From Zhengitettix transpicula (taxonomy: Eukaryota; Arthropoda; Insecta; Orthoptera; Tetrigidae), in NCBI GenBank assembly GCA_037074705.1, contig CM073595.1:53811639-53875638 (forward strand): a stretch of 64,000 nt of DNA, in the 5' to 3' direction. Below are positions 1 to 12,300 of the stretch, in pieces; position 1 is the first letter of the stretch, and every line of letters starts with the position of its first letter. A model generated the notes under the pieces. That model saw only the letters and a list, made by a program, of their open reading frames with translations. It had not been told where the DNA came from and did no database searches. The translations under genes were made by a program, and so were the position numbers.

Positions 1-175
1 CAGAGTAAGATAAAAGAATAACAACGGTGATTTGGGACCGTAGCATTCGCATCAGCCTCATTTATTCAACCGTGGACGTACTTCGTTCATTGAACGGGTC
101 AGGATCTGGAACTGGACATGAGTGGCTCTAAATGGATTATCGTGGAACGTTCAACAGACTATGAATGGGGCTTAC

Positions 176-368
176 CGTTGCATTGCAATCTGACTTCTGT
201 AAAAGGGACGAGCGGCCCGTAGTAGGCGTGGTACGACGCATCGTACAGAACTATTTTAACTCTATACCACTTGGCTGGCCTCAGATTTCTGAAAATCCAT
301 GTCTTCTGCGACGCTAGGATATCCACTTTTCCACGCACGAATTCGACGACTGTACTCGTATCTACTGT
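176..368 (-). CDS. Fibronectin-III domain, second half
   Basis: A 193-bp exon with acceptor TGTTTGACTTTTCAG and donor GTAAGC, phase 0 in and phase 1 out. The peptide includes KTWIFRNLRPAKWYRVKIVL and YDASYHAYYGPL. The L-x-P-x-x-W-Y-x-V-x-I-V-x-Y motif is the hallmark E-F strand region of FN3 domains. The phase 1 exit predicts a following extracellular module, and then perhaps membrane and kinase exons, to the left of base 1. Confidence 0.8.
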
Positions 369-3300
369 CTGAAAAGTCAAACATTTTTTTCATTTCATTA
401 ACTTATTTCTTGAACGGGGCAGTGTTTCTTTTCGATAACTGCCTTGTTGTATCACGGAGGTAGTACAATAATTCTGAAAAATAATGACGGTGGCTTTAGA
501 AGTCAATATTCGTGAATATCCATACAAATCATGATAATTAATAAAAGTTAATTTAAAGCTGAGCTAACTTCATTTATCGTTATCCACTCCTATTCAGTAA
601 AATAATTGATGAAAGAATCTGAATTATGAACGTGATATATAGAAACATATTTTAAAGTAAATAGTCAGCATGAAATATTCTTATAACAATATTAGTTCAG
701 AATAGTTAGCATACACTATTAATAAAACATAAATTATGTGTTATGTACCATGTAGTACTTGTATGAAATTATTTATATATTAAACTGAAACAAACAAAAC
801 ATGTACACCCTGGCACAATCCACATACTTGAAACTTGGCTTCTATACAGGATCTAAGGAATATTACATATTATTATTAACGAGGGCCTAATATCAATTAT
901 TCCTGTGTTAGTTTCAAAACAATTTTACTAATAAAAATATCTCAAATAGAATCTTAACAGCTGTTCAAATCCCCAATCAATTTGGATTGAGAGAAATGAG
1001 CAGACATTAAACGATGAAAATCGTAGTGTCGTACAGAGGCAAACGACTAATATACAATTCCTATTAGACACATTAAATATGCACTGTAAATTGCTAATAA
1101 AAGCAGTTCTTGACTGCTTGGCTGAATACGGGGATTTGTCGCCCAGTGTCGTCGGGTTTCATTTTTTATTTGAACCAATTATGAACGTAGCTATCTCAAT
1201 TGGCGTTATAATATATTGTTACTACAGAAAGCCGTATCATTTAATTTTTGAACAGAAACAATCTCGTTTTGACCATTTGAATGAACATGAAAAGATTAAA
1301 AACAAGGAGCAGTCAAACACATTTAAGGTTTTATAAACTGTGAAATGGTATTAAGTTCTGTAATGCAGACAACTTTAAATTTATTTTTGTATTGCATTGT
1401 GTTTGTATAATATTTCATTATTATTATTGTCTGTAAAAGAAAAGAGAATCTGTGACATGCGGGGGGGGAGAGAGAGAGAAAAGAGAGAGAGAGAAGAGAA
1501 GAGAGAAGATAAGAGAGAAGAGAAGGGAGAGAAGAGAGAAGAGAAGGGAGAGAAGAGAGAAGAGAAGGGAGAGAAGAGAAGGTAGAGAAGAGAAGAGAGA
1601 CAAGAGAAAAAAGAGAGAGAGGAGAGAAGAGAGAGAGAAGAGAAAAGTGAGAGAAGAGAGAGAGAGAAAAGAGGGAGAAGAGAGAGAGAATCTTTGGCGT
1701 TATTAAAGAAGCACACAATTTAATTAATAAAAAAGATATATAATTGGTTGGGAAATTGTGCAAAGAAATAAATGTAAGCAAACTGCAGCTGATTTTACGT
1801 TAACTGTCTTCATCTGTGGAATAATTACTACAGTTCCTTCACGAAATAGTATCAGTCCACCGTTTTTCATTGAGAAAATAAAATATGGATTATAAGAAAA
1901 ATCAATACTACTAAATTTGGAAAGACATGTTTGAGATAATTATTCTGTAAATTAGGTTTCAAAAAACGGTATTTTAAAAACTTTCGTTTGTTCACTTCAT
2001 GGAAAAAACTTTTCCAGCCCTATAAATTGCTCGATGCTTTTCCTACAAATACTGGAAAAACGCTCAGAAATAACGGGCGGCTAGCAAACAGATTACTTTT
2101 AATTTAAACAGGAAAATCGATACCAGAATACACAATATAGTTACTCAGACGGAAAAAAATCTGGCTGAGTATAGATTAATCAAAAAAGAAGTTATGACAG
2201 CAAAGTACCTCAAGAAATATGCTAAAGAAAACGGGAACGCCTTCACCGTTGTGGCCGAATGAGTCGACGGTTACGATTACCTCGTTGGTAGTCGCGTTCA
2301 CGTTCGGGTACTGCGCCATGATTGGGTACGCTGAAACCAAAACGAGGACTTTATTTACAACAATGCCAATGCAACAGCAATTTCAATGATAACATCGGTC
2401 ATGGTAGGAGAGACTTCTCGTTAAATCTAAAATATAGTATCCGAGGACTGCGGTCATAAGGCTTTCCCTCCCTGAATTATTAAACTTTCTTTCAGTCGAT
2501 TTCTTTGAAACTTTTATAGTTGCTCAGCCGATACTTAATTAAGATCGTTGTTCTTGCTGTATTTTGCAGGCTCCCTGAGATTTTTAAAAATTTCTCTCAA
2601 CTTTTAAAATATGTAAGTTTTAATAGTTATCTATTTGATAAAAAAGGATGTATATTTGTATGTATGTATGTATTTACGTTAATTTCTATACAATTTTTAA
2701 TAAAACAATGGTGAAAATTATGTTCATTACTTACGCAGTTTCTTAGTAGGTGGGTAACGTGGAACTACGGTCTGAACTTGGAAACGACAACTTTCGAGAG
2801 ATTGCGTGGAAACTACCACGGTTTTAAAAATGTTTTATTTAAAATTGAGTGTGATATTTTACAGTTTATGGATGAAGCGTTACCCTGACTTTTTTTTAGA
2901 GATGAGAAACTAGAGTTAGGTGAAGTGTGTAGCAGAAAAATCCTAAATTACTTCAGGAACGTTTAGAACTTTAGAATACTAAAGCTTTATAAAGAAAATT
3001 CGATCAGTTATGCATTATTTTTAGTAAAGTATATTTTCTTACGGAACTCCACGGAGAAAAATCCAATCCTATTGCCCAATTTGAGATTGGAAAAGTGAGC
3101 CAAGTTCGCTGCGTAAATAGAACGCTAGTTAAATTCACTATTGTTGACAAATTATATCCCTTTTGTGGATCATTATTATTTAGTGGGTTGGTATTGCGGT
3201 ATGTCTGTGAATTGAGAGTGAGTCGACGCCTGAGGCAGTAATAAAGAATGGGATTTCTATTTCGTCTTTTATTTTCCCAGAAGTTATAGCTGTGTGTATG

Positions 3301-6300
3301 AGTAAATAGCTGAGAAATGTGCTCCTGGACATCCTAGTTCCTACTTGTGCGATGTGGAGCGAGACTCGATGGAGACCAATTGTTTGCATGTATATAATGT
3401 GTGTGTAATAAAACATCCTGTTAAACGAATGCTAAGTGTCTAACGGATCCATCCAGCCAAACAAAACAACTATTCACTATTGCAAACAGGAATGATTAGT
3501 CTTATAGCGCACTTTCTGTAATTCATTATTTTGGCGCGGTTTATTTAAGGAAATTTTGTTTTAATGGGAGGTATGGAAATACATTGTAAATTTTAGCTTT
3601 GGATAAAGGTAGCAAAACTACAGGAAGGGACCACCGGCCATAAATAGCTTAAAAACAACAGACCACCGGTTACAGGAAATCCCTAGTAATAGGACGCTAG
3701 CCAGACGCGTCCCTATAGACAATACGGAAGTCTGTTACTAGTTAGGAAGATTTCTACCAATAAAAGGGTAGTTTTGTAAAAGGAGAGGGGATGTAACGAG
3801 GTTGGAGGAGAGAGTAGAGGGCCACACTTTATTTTTGACTGCGGAGGCTGAGAGACTTTTGTGTGAGGAGGCCGGTGTTCACATTTTGCTGAGGAGGGCC
3901 GCCAGCCTGAGAACGGACCAGCACGTGGCGGGTGATTCCAACACCGCTGCAACTCCCGAGGATGTGAATCTTTCTCAAACGGTAAGCCGTTGGGGTTTCT
4001 TTTCTGGAGTATTTGCGTTTAAATGTTAAATATTTCAAGTTCTACTTAAACACGGGGAACCTGAGGAGGAGGTTACACTTATTATTCATTATGTATTTCT
4101 ATGTATGTATCGTTCTTTCTTATGTAAATATTTCACATTAAATTTATTTTATGTTTTCTTTTTTGCGGTAATTTTGTCACATGGCGCCCAAGTTTTTAAA
4201 CTCCTGATAATTTTTTTATTATTTTGCTATTGTAGTTTGTGTTTTCATTTGAAAATCAGTTCGAACCGCTAGTCTCCTGAAGGAGCCCTAAATGACAACA
4301 TCGAGAAACTAAACTCTCCCAGTCTAATTTCTTGATTTGACACGATAATGATGAAGCCTTACAGGAGTGAAGCAACGGTGCTAGAAAAAATAAAATTTCG
4401 TACTTTTTTCGCAGTCGGGTTCGATGTAGCCGCTCTCGCAACCTTCGGGACAGTCCCCGGTGAATCGGTCGCAGGTTCCTTGGCAGCGCTTGCAAGTTTC
4501 CTGACACTGGTCGCCGAATTTGTTCGGTGGACATTCTGTAACGGAGGTAATATGTATTATATATTAAACAAATTTCACATCGAGGAAATATAGCGAATTC
4601 GTCCGACCCGTGAGACGTTAGATCGTTGACAGAAACGACGCTTATAACTCTCCGTGTGTTCCTGTTGATGCCTCGTGTACATTAGTGATCCTTTAAAGCG
4701 GAACAAGTTAGCCTACGCTAAAATACTTAACCGCTCTGGCAGAAGATGCCCTGGTGTCCGGGCGAGCACGAGCAGACGGCGTTTCCGTCGTCGTTGCGGC
4801 AAATGTTGACCCCGGAGCACATGGCGTGTTCCGCCCCCAGGACCTCGGAGCATTTCAGGGAGCAATCGCTCATGAAGTAGTCAGCGGGGCATCCTGGAAC
4901 AGGGCGACGTGGAAAGCCTCGTTTGCGAGCGTCGCGACGCCGCGGCCACGGACCTTACCTGACGACGCCCACGACGCCGTCCTCGACAGCAAGACGTCGG
5001 TCTCCAGAATCTGGCACGCGGGCGTCCAGTCCCACCACGACGTCATCTCCGTCGTGCGCAAGTGCCCTGAAACAGTACAGTACAGACCTCCGTAGGGTTC
5101 GGACGTGTTTTCCTCATTGTCCGTAGAAGGAAAAATTTGCAGTTAGCATGACCGGGAAGTCCGCCACACTTACCGTCTCCGAGCTGAAGAAGCGTCTTAA
5201 AGCTATGGGCTTGCCCACGACTGGTAAGAAACCAACCTTACGCCGAAGACTTGATGACAACGAGCAACAATATGAAGTGAGCCAGCATAAATGCGAACGA
5301 TGCAAGTCTCTGGAAAATCGAGTGAAGGATCTAGAGACACTGATTAAGGCTCTCCGTCCAACGGAATATCAGGCGGAACAGGAAGTTATCCAGAAAAGTA
5401 CAGAAGATATGTTAGAAACCTTGCCAGCAACGAAGAAAAAGAAGAAAGTAGTACTATTAATGTCATCTCACGGACGCGGGTGTAGTGAACTATTAAAAGA
5501 AGAACTGGGGAATGACTTCGAAGTTTGTGGTATTGTGAAGCCCGGAGCCCCTCTATCGGAAGTAGTTAAGGACGCGCCAGCCTTAACTAATGATGCAGAT
5601 GCCGTTGTACTAGTGGGTGGTACAAACGACATTAGTGAAAAAGGTAAAGTGGACTGGACTGTACTCCAGAAAGTGCTGCCAAAGATGCGAGCTAAGAAGA
5701 TCTTCGTGAGCCCCATCCCAGCGAGACACGACGACCCTGCTGCTCAGCGCCGGACCATCTTCGAAAACCGGCGACTACTGGCTATGGGCCTTGATAAAAT
5801 TAAAAATGTGAGTATTGTTGATCTATTTAATAACCTACCCCGTTCTGGTTATACCACTCACGGACTTCATATGAATTATAAGGGTAAAAGACAATTTGTA
5901 TTGAATATTTCTCGTCAGATTTCGCGTATTTAACCCGACAGTTATTCAGCAATTTTGTAGACAGTCGTCAAATATTCCTCAACTCTCAAATGATTATGGC
6001 AGTATTGAGTTAAATGCTACTAAATTATCTATCTTTTACCAAAATATTCAAAGTTTAAGAAATAAAAAACTTGACGTAGAATTGTTTCTATCTCGTCAGG
6101 ATAAAATTGATGTTCTTTCCTTGACGGAGCACTGGCAAAATGAAGACGAAGCTAATTGTTTTGTCCTAGAGGGTTATGCTAGGGTATCAAATTTCAGTCG
6201 AACAATAATGAAAAATGGGGGGTCGTGCATTTTCATAAAAAACGAGCTATTAGAAAAGAGCAAAGATAGGCCAGACATTCGTAATCTCAGTCGTGAATGT

Positions 6301-9300
6301 GTTTTCGAGTGCAGTGCAGTTGAACTAACAACCGTTAATAATTCTAAAAATGTCATATTTTTATCAATTTATCGCCAACCGGGTAGCGATTGTGCAAGTT
6401 TTATTTCGCTTCTAGACCGTGTATTAAGGAAAATCAACGCGGAAAATAAGACTGTTATTGTGTCAGGCGACTTCAACGTTGACTACCTGCGCGAGTCCAG
6501 TAATAAACGCGACCTTGAGACCTTGCTTAAATCCTACGGCATTTCCGTCACTAACTTAGATCCCACTAGAGTTGCCTTTTCAGAAACTTGCATTGACTAT
6601 TTGTTGTGTAACCTTCACATAGATTCTTACAATGTTAATATAATAGAAACAGGTTTATCCGATCACAAGGGTATGTTAATGAACATAAAGAGTGAAATAA
6701 TCTGCAAACCTAGCCCTAAAGACTCAGTACTACTTACTAGAAACCTTAACTCTGCAAAACTCAGAATTATCGCAAATAGACTAGAGACCGTACAATGGGA
6801 TTTTATTTTAGATGTTAATAAAACTAAGAATGCTGATGACATGTTCGAAACTTTTCTAAATTATTTCTTATTAGTCATCAACGAGACAGCTCCACTTAAA
6901 TTAAAGAATAGACCCAATATCAAAGTAAAAAATTGGATAACTAAAGGCATACTAGTTTCTCGCGAAAGGCTCTGCCAAATGAATAAATTTAAAAATATTA
7001 ATTCATCGCCACAATTCTTGACTTTCTTCCGATCTTATAGACGTATCTACAGGAAAGTGCTTGTAGCTGCTAAAAAATTACATACATCGGAGTACATAAC
7101 AAACTCAAATAACAAAATAAAAGCAACTTGGGAGGTGATTAAAAATATCTCAGGTAAAGTCAATTATAACGTGGCAGATATTAAGCTTGTCGACAACGGT
7201 AAAACTTTCACCAACAGAGACGCTGCGGGTATATTTAATTCATATTTTGTTCATGTGTCGGATCAATTTTCTAATAATAAGCCATCAGAAGCTCGTGCTT
7301 TTTATAAACTGCTACAAAACGCCGTACCGAGTGTTCAGAATTCCATTTTTCTTCAACCGGTTACCAGTATCGAAATAATAAACGTAATAAGAAAGCTAAA
7401 ATGTACCCAATCTGCGGATATATATGGCATCTCAAGCAAAGTCGTGAACTACTGTGCCGAAGTCATAGCTACTCCCCTTCAAATCATATTCAACGCGTGT
7501 CTTTCTACCGGCATTTTTCCCGACTCTCTTAAAGCTGCTAAAGTTATTCCGATCTTCAAAAAGGGTTCGCCCACCGACGCATCAAATTACAGACCAATTT
7601 CTCTACTTCCGATATTTTGAAAAATACTAGAAAAAATTTTACACAAAAAGTTACTTGAATTCTTGACGAAGTATAAAGTAATTACTCCTGCTCAACACGG
7701 CTTCCTCAAACAAAAATCCACGAGCACCGCTATGTACGAGTTTATTCAGAGTATACAAAATTCCCTTGATGAAAAACTGAAGGTAGCCGGAATTTTTGCT
7801 GATCTCTCGAAGGCATTTGATCTTGTAGACCACAGCATACTCCTCCAAAAATTAGAATATTATGGGATCAGAGGCAACGCTTTGGCACTCTTTGAATCTT
7901 ATCTCAACAATCGGAAACAGAAGGTAGCCTTAAAAAACAAAGCTGGTGAGGTGCACTTGTCAGAATGGGAGAGCATTTCTTGTGGCGTGCCTCAGGGCTC
8001 AATATTAGGTCCCCTGCTTTTTCTTTTGTATATTAACGATCTTCCAGAATATATGGACCCTATAAAATCTGTCTTATACGCAGATGACACTAATTTGTTA
8101 ATTACGGACATTGATTTAAATAATCTCAATGCGAAGATTGAGACTGCATCTAGAGACCTAAATACTTGGTTCGCCGCCAATAAATTAACACTCAATGTAC
8201 AGAAAACTAAGTTAGTTCGTTTTACAACAGAAACCAACAACATCGTAACGGATAAGTTCTCTGATCATGCGACTTTCCTCGGCTTGCAAGTCGACATGAA
8301 ATTAAAATGGAACTTGCACATTGATCGACTCGTGCGCAAACTTAGTTCTGTTTGTTACTCATTGAGACTATTGACGCAACAAGTTGATACCAAAACTGCT
8401 TCACTAGTCTACTTTGCCTACTTTCATTCACATATGTGTTACGGTATTGCCAACTGGGGCAATTGTTCTCGTAGTGTGGATGTCTTCAAACTGCAAAAAC
8501 GAGCCATTAGAATTATATCAGATTCAGATGCTAGAGAAAGCTGCAGGCCGCTGTTCAAAAGACTTCATATTCTGACTCTACCTAGCGCTTACATATTAGA
8601 AATACTAAAATTTGTTAAACGCAACATGAACCTTTTTGCAAGTAACGGGGACAATCATGGCTATGACACAAGAAACCGTTCAGTTCTCAGGTCTGACAAG
8701 CACAGCCTCAGTCTCTATGAGTCTAGCGTTCATTATTCCGGTATCGCACTATTTAACAGCCTTCCTGGTCATGTAAAGAACATCAACAACTACAACTTAT
8801 TCGTAAAGGAGTGTAAAACTTACCTTGTCAATGGAACTTATTACTCCGTACACGAATTTTTGAATCGGTCTGACATTCGTTGAACTGCCTTGCCTACAAA
8901 ATTGCCGAATATGCTATAAATATGTAAATAGTTTGTCCAGTTTTCCCCTTTTGGTTCTGTTTTCCTGCCTCTGCTTTCTGTTTTAGTAAATATCTATGAC
9001 GACATCCCTCCGTACCTAGCGACAGGAGATTAATACCAGGAAGTGATTTGTGTCGTGTGCGTGTTTCCTAAAAATAGTGTGTATGATTGTAGTGACTAGA
9101 CTAATATAAACAGATATGAATTTTTGTGTGTGTTTTTGTGTATTATAAGTTTATATGCAATTTATCTACTGTACATTTGTGACGAATCCTATTTCCTCTT
9201 TAGAGGGCTAATGGTGAATAAATCTATCTATCTATCTATCTATCTATAGAAAAACAACATATAGTTGGATAGCAACACACGACTGACTTTCACTGGCTCG

Positions 9301-12300
9301 CATTGCCCTTTGAAGGCGAGTAATACGTCGTCTACGAAAACTTCTAATTCCCTTAAACCCTGCAGTCGTAGTAGCATCCATTAAGTTTTTGGTGGAGAAG
9401 AGCATTCGCCGTTGCACAAATTGTTAATAAGGGGCTATTTCCTTTCATAGCCAATAAGAGTCGTATAAACATTCCGACATTTTGTATTCACGAAAGGGTG
9501 CTCAATATTTGCTTAAACGTGTCAATATTTTATAACCGTGCTATATGTAGAAAACATAAACAAATTACATACCGTCGAAATAATTTCCTTCTGATATGGA
9601 TCCTATTAACAAGGTAGCTCCCGAGATATTTATTTCCACACAAATATCTGATTCCGAATCCCATGGTGGATTACCGGTGAAACGCGCTTCTCTCCATGTT
9701 CCGTCACCCTGGAAAAAAAAGAGTTCAACAAGCTCTTTACGAAACTATGTTCGAAACATACAAGAAGAAAAAAAATGATATAAATGATACACATAACATT
9801 TACTAAATACACTAATTCTTCAAGTGGCATGCATGATATTCTCTTGGAAACTTAATTTATTTCTAATTTCTTTTTTAAAACAGTTTTCACCATTCACCTT
9901 GAAATTTATAGACATTTTACGCTTGATGAAAGTCAGGATTATGGAAGTAACGTGTAGTAGTTTAATTAAGATTTATTTTCTTTGTTCATATAATTCATTA
10001 GAAAATATTAAAAATAATCAACAATTATAAATTAATGTTATCACTATTAAATTATTATTTTATTTTATGCATAATGAAATATCTATCGTGTGTTACCTAT
10101 AGGAATTATGTACTACTGTACTACTAGGAATCGACTTCTGTCTAGCGTAGAACTACGTACTTGTTGGTGATAATACGTCTAGTATCCTCAGTAACATTTC
10201 AATTTTATATTAATGGATCTATTTTATTCCACGCTGAGTTTCAACGAAAAGAACGAGCTTCAACATATAAAACTTCTTTTATGTGATAATAAGAAAAAAG
10301 TAGCTTTAACATTGTTTGGGACGTGCGTGTTCCTTTATCATACTTATATTGTTCCTCACGCTCGTCAAAAAGGACATGGCACTGCTTAACTCTGTAATGG
10401 TACAATGTTATCAGGCCCACACAAAAATATGAGTATATTATAATAATGCATACAAAAACGTTAGTATTTACTAAAAGAAATTAAAGCCTGTTCGCTTAGA
10501 CGATTCGGTTTTGTTAGCGTCGTTACAGAAAACATATTAAATCCTTCCGTATTTATTCCAAAGAAGTGTTGCGACAACGTCTGCCCTCAGAAGGGTAGTT
10601 CTAAACACACCTTCCACGCTGTATTGTTCAAATATGGTAAGTTCTATCACATTTATAACCACTGAGGATAAATATAACCACAGCAGTTATTTCAACACAA
10701 ATAACCATTTCGTAAAGTCATCATAATTTTAAAAGGGGATTCACGTACACCTGCAACGTTGGCAACATCCACGGTCCAAGCGGCTTTTATTCCGGGATTA
10801 TTCCCTTCCTGGGTCGTTTACATAGTGTTGGTGGTGACAGGCTGACTGAGGGTCATCCGAGTAGTGGTCTCTCCTCTTTAATAGCATAGGAAGGGATAGA
10901 AATGGGGAATGCGGAAGAGAGAACAATATATGAACTGGTATTTAGGGCCTACCCGGAATTAACCTAAATGTGATGCAGGAAGAATCTAAAGAAACCTACA
11001 TCCGGTTGGAATCTCGGTACTTGTCCTACAATCGTCCGATGACTAGAGGAGGGGGGGTTATTGTGGGGACGCAGCATTACCCTCTCCATGCCTCGACCAG
11101 ATTCGGAGACTGCTGTTGCAATGGGATCAGGAATACGCAGAGAACTATTGTCCATCGTCTATGGCCATAAAACGTACCTCTGAAAGAAAGGTTTTTCGTG
11201 TTTACTTCTATTTCCTCTACTCAGGAGACATCGGTGGATGCACGACGTGGGTCTGTGTACAGTGTGTAGGTAATAATAATAACCCTTACCACCAAATCTT
11301 CTGTAGGTTCCATTACGAAATCGTCCCCGAATCTTACATCAGTCAGGATGACAGAGACGTGAAACGTTTGCGTCTGTTCTATGATCGCGTACAGCATGAC
11401 AATTTCGACAGGAAAAGCCCGGGGGACGAAAATTGGCGACACCATTCTGGAATTATAGCCAGCCACAAAGTTGTCTGCAACGAGAGTAAAGCTGAATGTC
11501 AATCCTGTGGACTGCGAAGGGATGGCGGATGAGAGTCTTACAGTCGTGCAGACGCCACAGCGCCGCGGAGCCGTGGCGGCTCTCCAGGGAGATGTGCGTG
11601 AGCGGAGAGGCTTCCAAGGCGGCGTCCAAAATCAGCACAGGCTCTTCGTCCCCGTTGCGCCACACGGAGAATGTTGTGATGCCGTACCGGTAGACACACG
11701 ACAGCAACAAGTGCAGCCACTTGTACTCCGACAGGAACTTCCCCTGCGAAAGAATCGTTCAACAGCAGGCGCTATGGTTGTGGACGTTGTCGCTATATAC
11801 GATCTAAGTTTATTTTTATTGAATACAAATTAAGAGATGTCGGGAGAGCTAAACTGTGGGTTAATAATAACCTAAGTTCTTTTCCGGTATCCTGTATGAA
11901 GGTGTACGGGAGGGGAAGTGGCCACTTCATCCCACAGCTTACCTGAACAATTTCTGGAAGCGGGTAAACTAAAATGGGGAAGATCAAAAGGGGAACGAGA
12001 TCCTTCTGGTCGACCAGCGTATGTGTGAACGCAAAATATCGTACAACTTATCTGTCGCGTAAAACGAACGATACAACGGTTGCAATGTATTTATTTATTC
12101 CGTCTTGATATACTTCAAAAAAATTTAAAAGTGATACCACGCGGACGGAGCGCTCGATCTTGCAATCGCCGTCGGGGAACTCCTGCGAGGGGGGAATTCC
12201 CTCCCTGCACCAGCGAATCACGCTCTTCTGCGAATTGGCCGAGTGCCAGCCTCCGAGGATGATCCACAGGGTCGAGGCCCGCTCCGGGTCCGGGCCGGAG

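Larger units (their letters stand above)
5090..9248 (+). mobile_element. CR1/Jockey-group non-LTR retrotransposon (LINE), nearly intact
   Basis: A two-ORF LINE in antisense orientation to the receptor-like gene. ORF1 is 5148-5933. ORF2 opens at 5905 and runs to 8883 with one in-frame stop, carrying an APE-type endonuclease and a reverse transcriptase. The 3' UTR is about 340 bases and ends in a short (ATCT)n tract at 9221-9248, a tail type seen in CR1/L2 relatives instead of poly(A). The 5' boundary lies somewhere between the splice acceptor at 5069 and the ORF1 start; 5090 is approximate. No clear target-site duplication was seen. The near-intact frames suggest a young insertion. Confidence 0.9.

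Noticed and set aside
27..70. Further exon of the receptor-like gene at the extreme left end
   Set aside because: Too little sequence to judge; no clear acceptor, donor or motif.
1079..1336. 85-codon plus-strand ORF
   Set aside because: No motif, no splice context and AT-rich base use like the intron around it.
1323..1781. Several ORFs across the GA tract
   Set aside because: They translate a purine repeat into Arg/Glu or Ser/Leu strings.
3802..4029. 75-codon plus ORF ending near a GTAAGC donor-like site
   Set aside because: No recognisable family and no acceptor; probably part of a repeat or LTR remnant.
11060..11160. Possible extra minus-strand exon (MDNSSLRIPDP...GMER)
   Set aside because: The frame requires a weak acceptor (GGCCATAG), because the better acceptor just upstream gives a stop, and the flanking exons already join in phase without it.
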